Shown here in pieces: positions 4,949 to 5,281 of a DNA stretch of 5,281 bases. Both the position numbers and the translations under genes were made by a program. The DNA comes from Chloroflexi bacterium RBG_16_70_13. GTDB lineage: Bacteria > Chloroflexota > Limnocylindria > Limnocylindrales > CSP1-4. The notes under the pieces are model-generated. The model did no database searches, was not told the DNA's origin, and saw nothing but the letters and a program-made list of their open reading frames with translations. Every line of letters begins with the position of its first letter. The first letter of the stretch is position 1. The DNA lies in contig MGOD01000140.1 of NCBI GenBank assembly GCA_001795245.1, positions 25,765-31,045 on the forward strand. Direction: 5' to 3'.

Positions 4949-5281
4949 TCAGCCAGCTCCGAGCCTTCGCGCTGCGTCCGCGTAGTCGCGATACGGAGCC
5001 TGGCTCCGACGGCCGTCGGTCGCCGCGGGCAGGAGCCACTCGCTGCGGCGGCGCGCCGGATCGATCAGAGCCAGACCGCGGCCGGTCGACGACGGTTCCA
5101 GGCTCGCGGGGTTTCGGCGCATCTCGGGGGCCCGGAGCGGAAACGCCAGCTGCAACGCGTCGCGGTTGATCCGGATTGCATGGTCGATCTCCGCCGACGC
5201 CAGGCACAGGAGCCAGGAGCTCACGAACCGGACGTTCCACGAGTACGCGCGGGCAACTCGGAGCGCGTTGCGCTCGTACCA
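4949..5281 (-). CDS. Partial (5'-truncated) hypothetical protein, convergent gene
   Basis: Reading the minus strand from the right edge, the frame is open for 110 residues to the stop at 4949-4951. It begins WYERNALRVARAYSWNVRF and ends YADAARRLGAG. A GTG at 5222-5224 could start a 91-residue version, but the frame continues open to the edge with similar composition, so a longer gene entering from the right is more likely. Third codon positions are strongly G/C and the residue composition is balanced, unlike the Arg/Pro/Ser-rich overlapping frames. The piece has a mixed helical part (ALRVARAYSWNVRFVSSWLLCLASAEIDHAIRINRDAL), then a loop-rich tail with LALIDPARRRSEWLLP. I do not recognise the family and assign no function. 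It runs toward the lipoprotein gene, with about 245 bp between the two stops. Confidence 0.6.
   Translation of the reverse strand, partial: WYERNALRVARAYSWNVRFVSSWLLCLASAEIDHAIRINRDALQLAFPLRAPEMRRNPASLEPSSTGRGLALIDPARRRSEWLLPAATDGRRSQAPYRDYADAARRLGAG

Noticed and set aside
4830..4985. Small + strand open frame of 51 residues starting MNERDHPRL
   Set aside because: No ribosome site, composition dominated by Arg/Pro/Ser, it covers the inverted-repeat element and overlaps the end of the minus-strand gene.
4557..5240. 227-codon minus-strand open frame over the lipoprotein 3' end and the intergenic region
   Set aside because: It runs antisense through the lipoprotein gene, crosses the terminator palindrome, and is Arg/Pro/Gly-rich without motifs. 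The other minus frame (4949-5281) has better codon statistics.

Overview
The window is GC-rich bacterial DNA, roughly 68-70% G+C in most genes. It is densely packed and shows a strong G/C bias at third codon positions. The style fits a soil or freshwater Chloroflexota (Limnocylindria-like) or an Actinomycetota genome; I slightly favour Chloroflexota, but no marker gene here settles it. All genes but the last are on the + strand.

Region 1 (1-684) is the 3' part of a gene that starts outside the window. Its translation looks like a PD-(D/E)XK nuclease-like domain (Asp in 'VDCIW', then a 'FEVEW' ExE core), and it ends in a QLGLF peptide that resembles a sliding-clamp binding motif. This suggests DNA repair, modification or restriction work.

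Region 2 (685-3116) is a two-gene unit: a class III PLP aminotransferase of the glutamate-1-semialdehyde-aminomutase-like group, followed 13 bp later by an IclR-family regulator. A promoter-like sequence lies about 90-115 bp upstream of the aminotransferase start. Two perfect 7-bp-arm dyads, with centres 32 bp (about three helical turns) apart, sit upstream of and over its -35 box. The simplest reading is a small catabolic operon autoregulated by its own IclR protein.

Region 3 (3117-4702) encodes two exported proteins whose genes overlap by one base (TGATG): a small secreted metzincin-type zinc protease (HELGHTIGLRH plus a Met-turn) and a lipoprotein of unknown fold. Much of the protease gene has clearly lower GC than its surroundings (45% over 3481-3540). 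Its apparent promoter has a perfect TTGACA box and a G8 tract in the spacer.

Region 4 (4703-5281) contains a 22-bp perfect palindrome that can act as a terminator. Next comes a compact structured intergenic stretch with long imperfect inverted arms enclosing two perfect 12-bp palindromes. The last feature is the 3' end of an unrecognised convergent minus-strand gene that runs off the right edge.

No rRNA, tRNA, CRISPR array, transposase or phage gene was seen. The best leads are the protease-lipoprotein couple, the dual-dyad operator in front of the aminotransferase/IclR operon, and the clamp-motif nuclease-like fragment.
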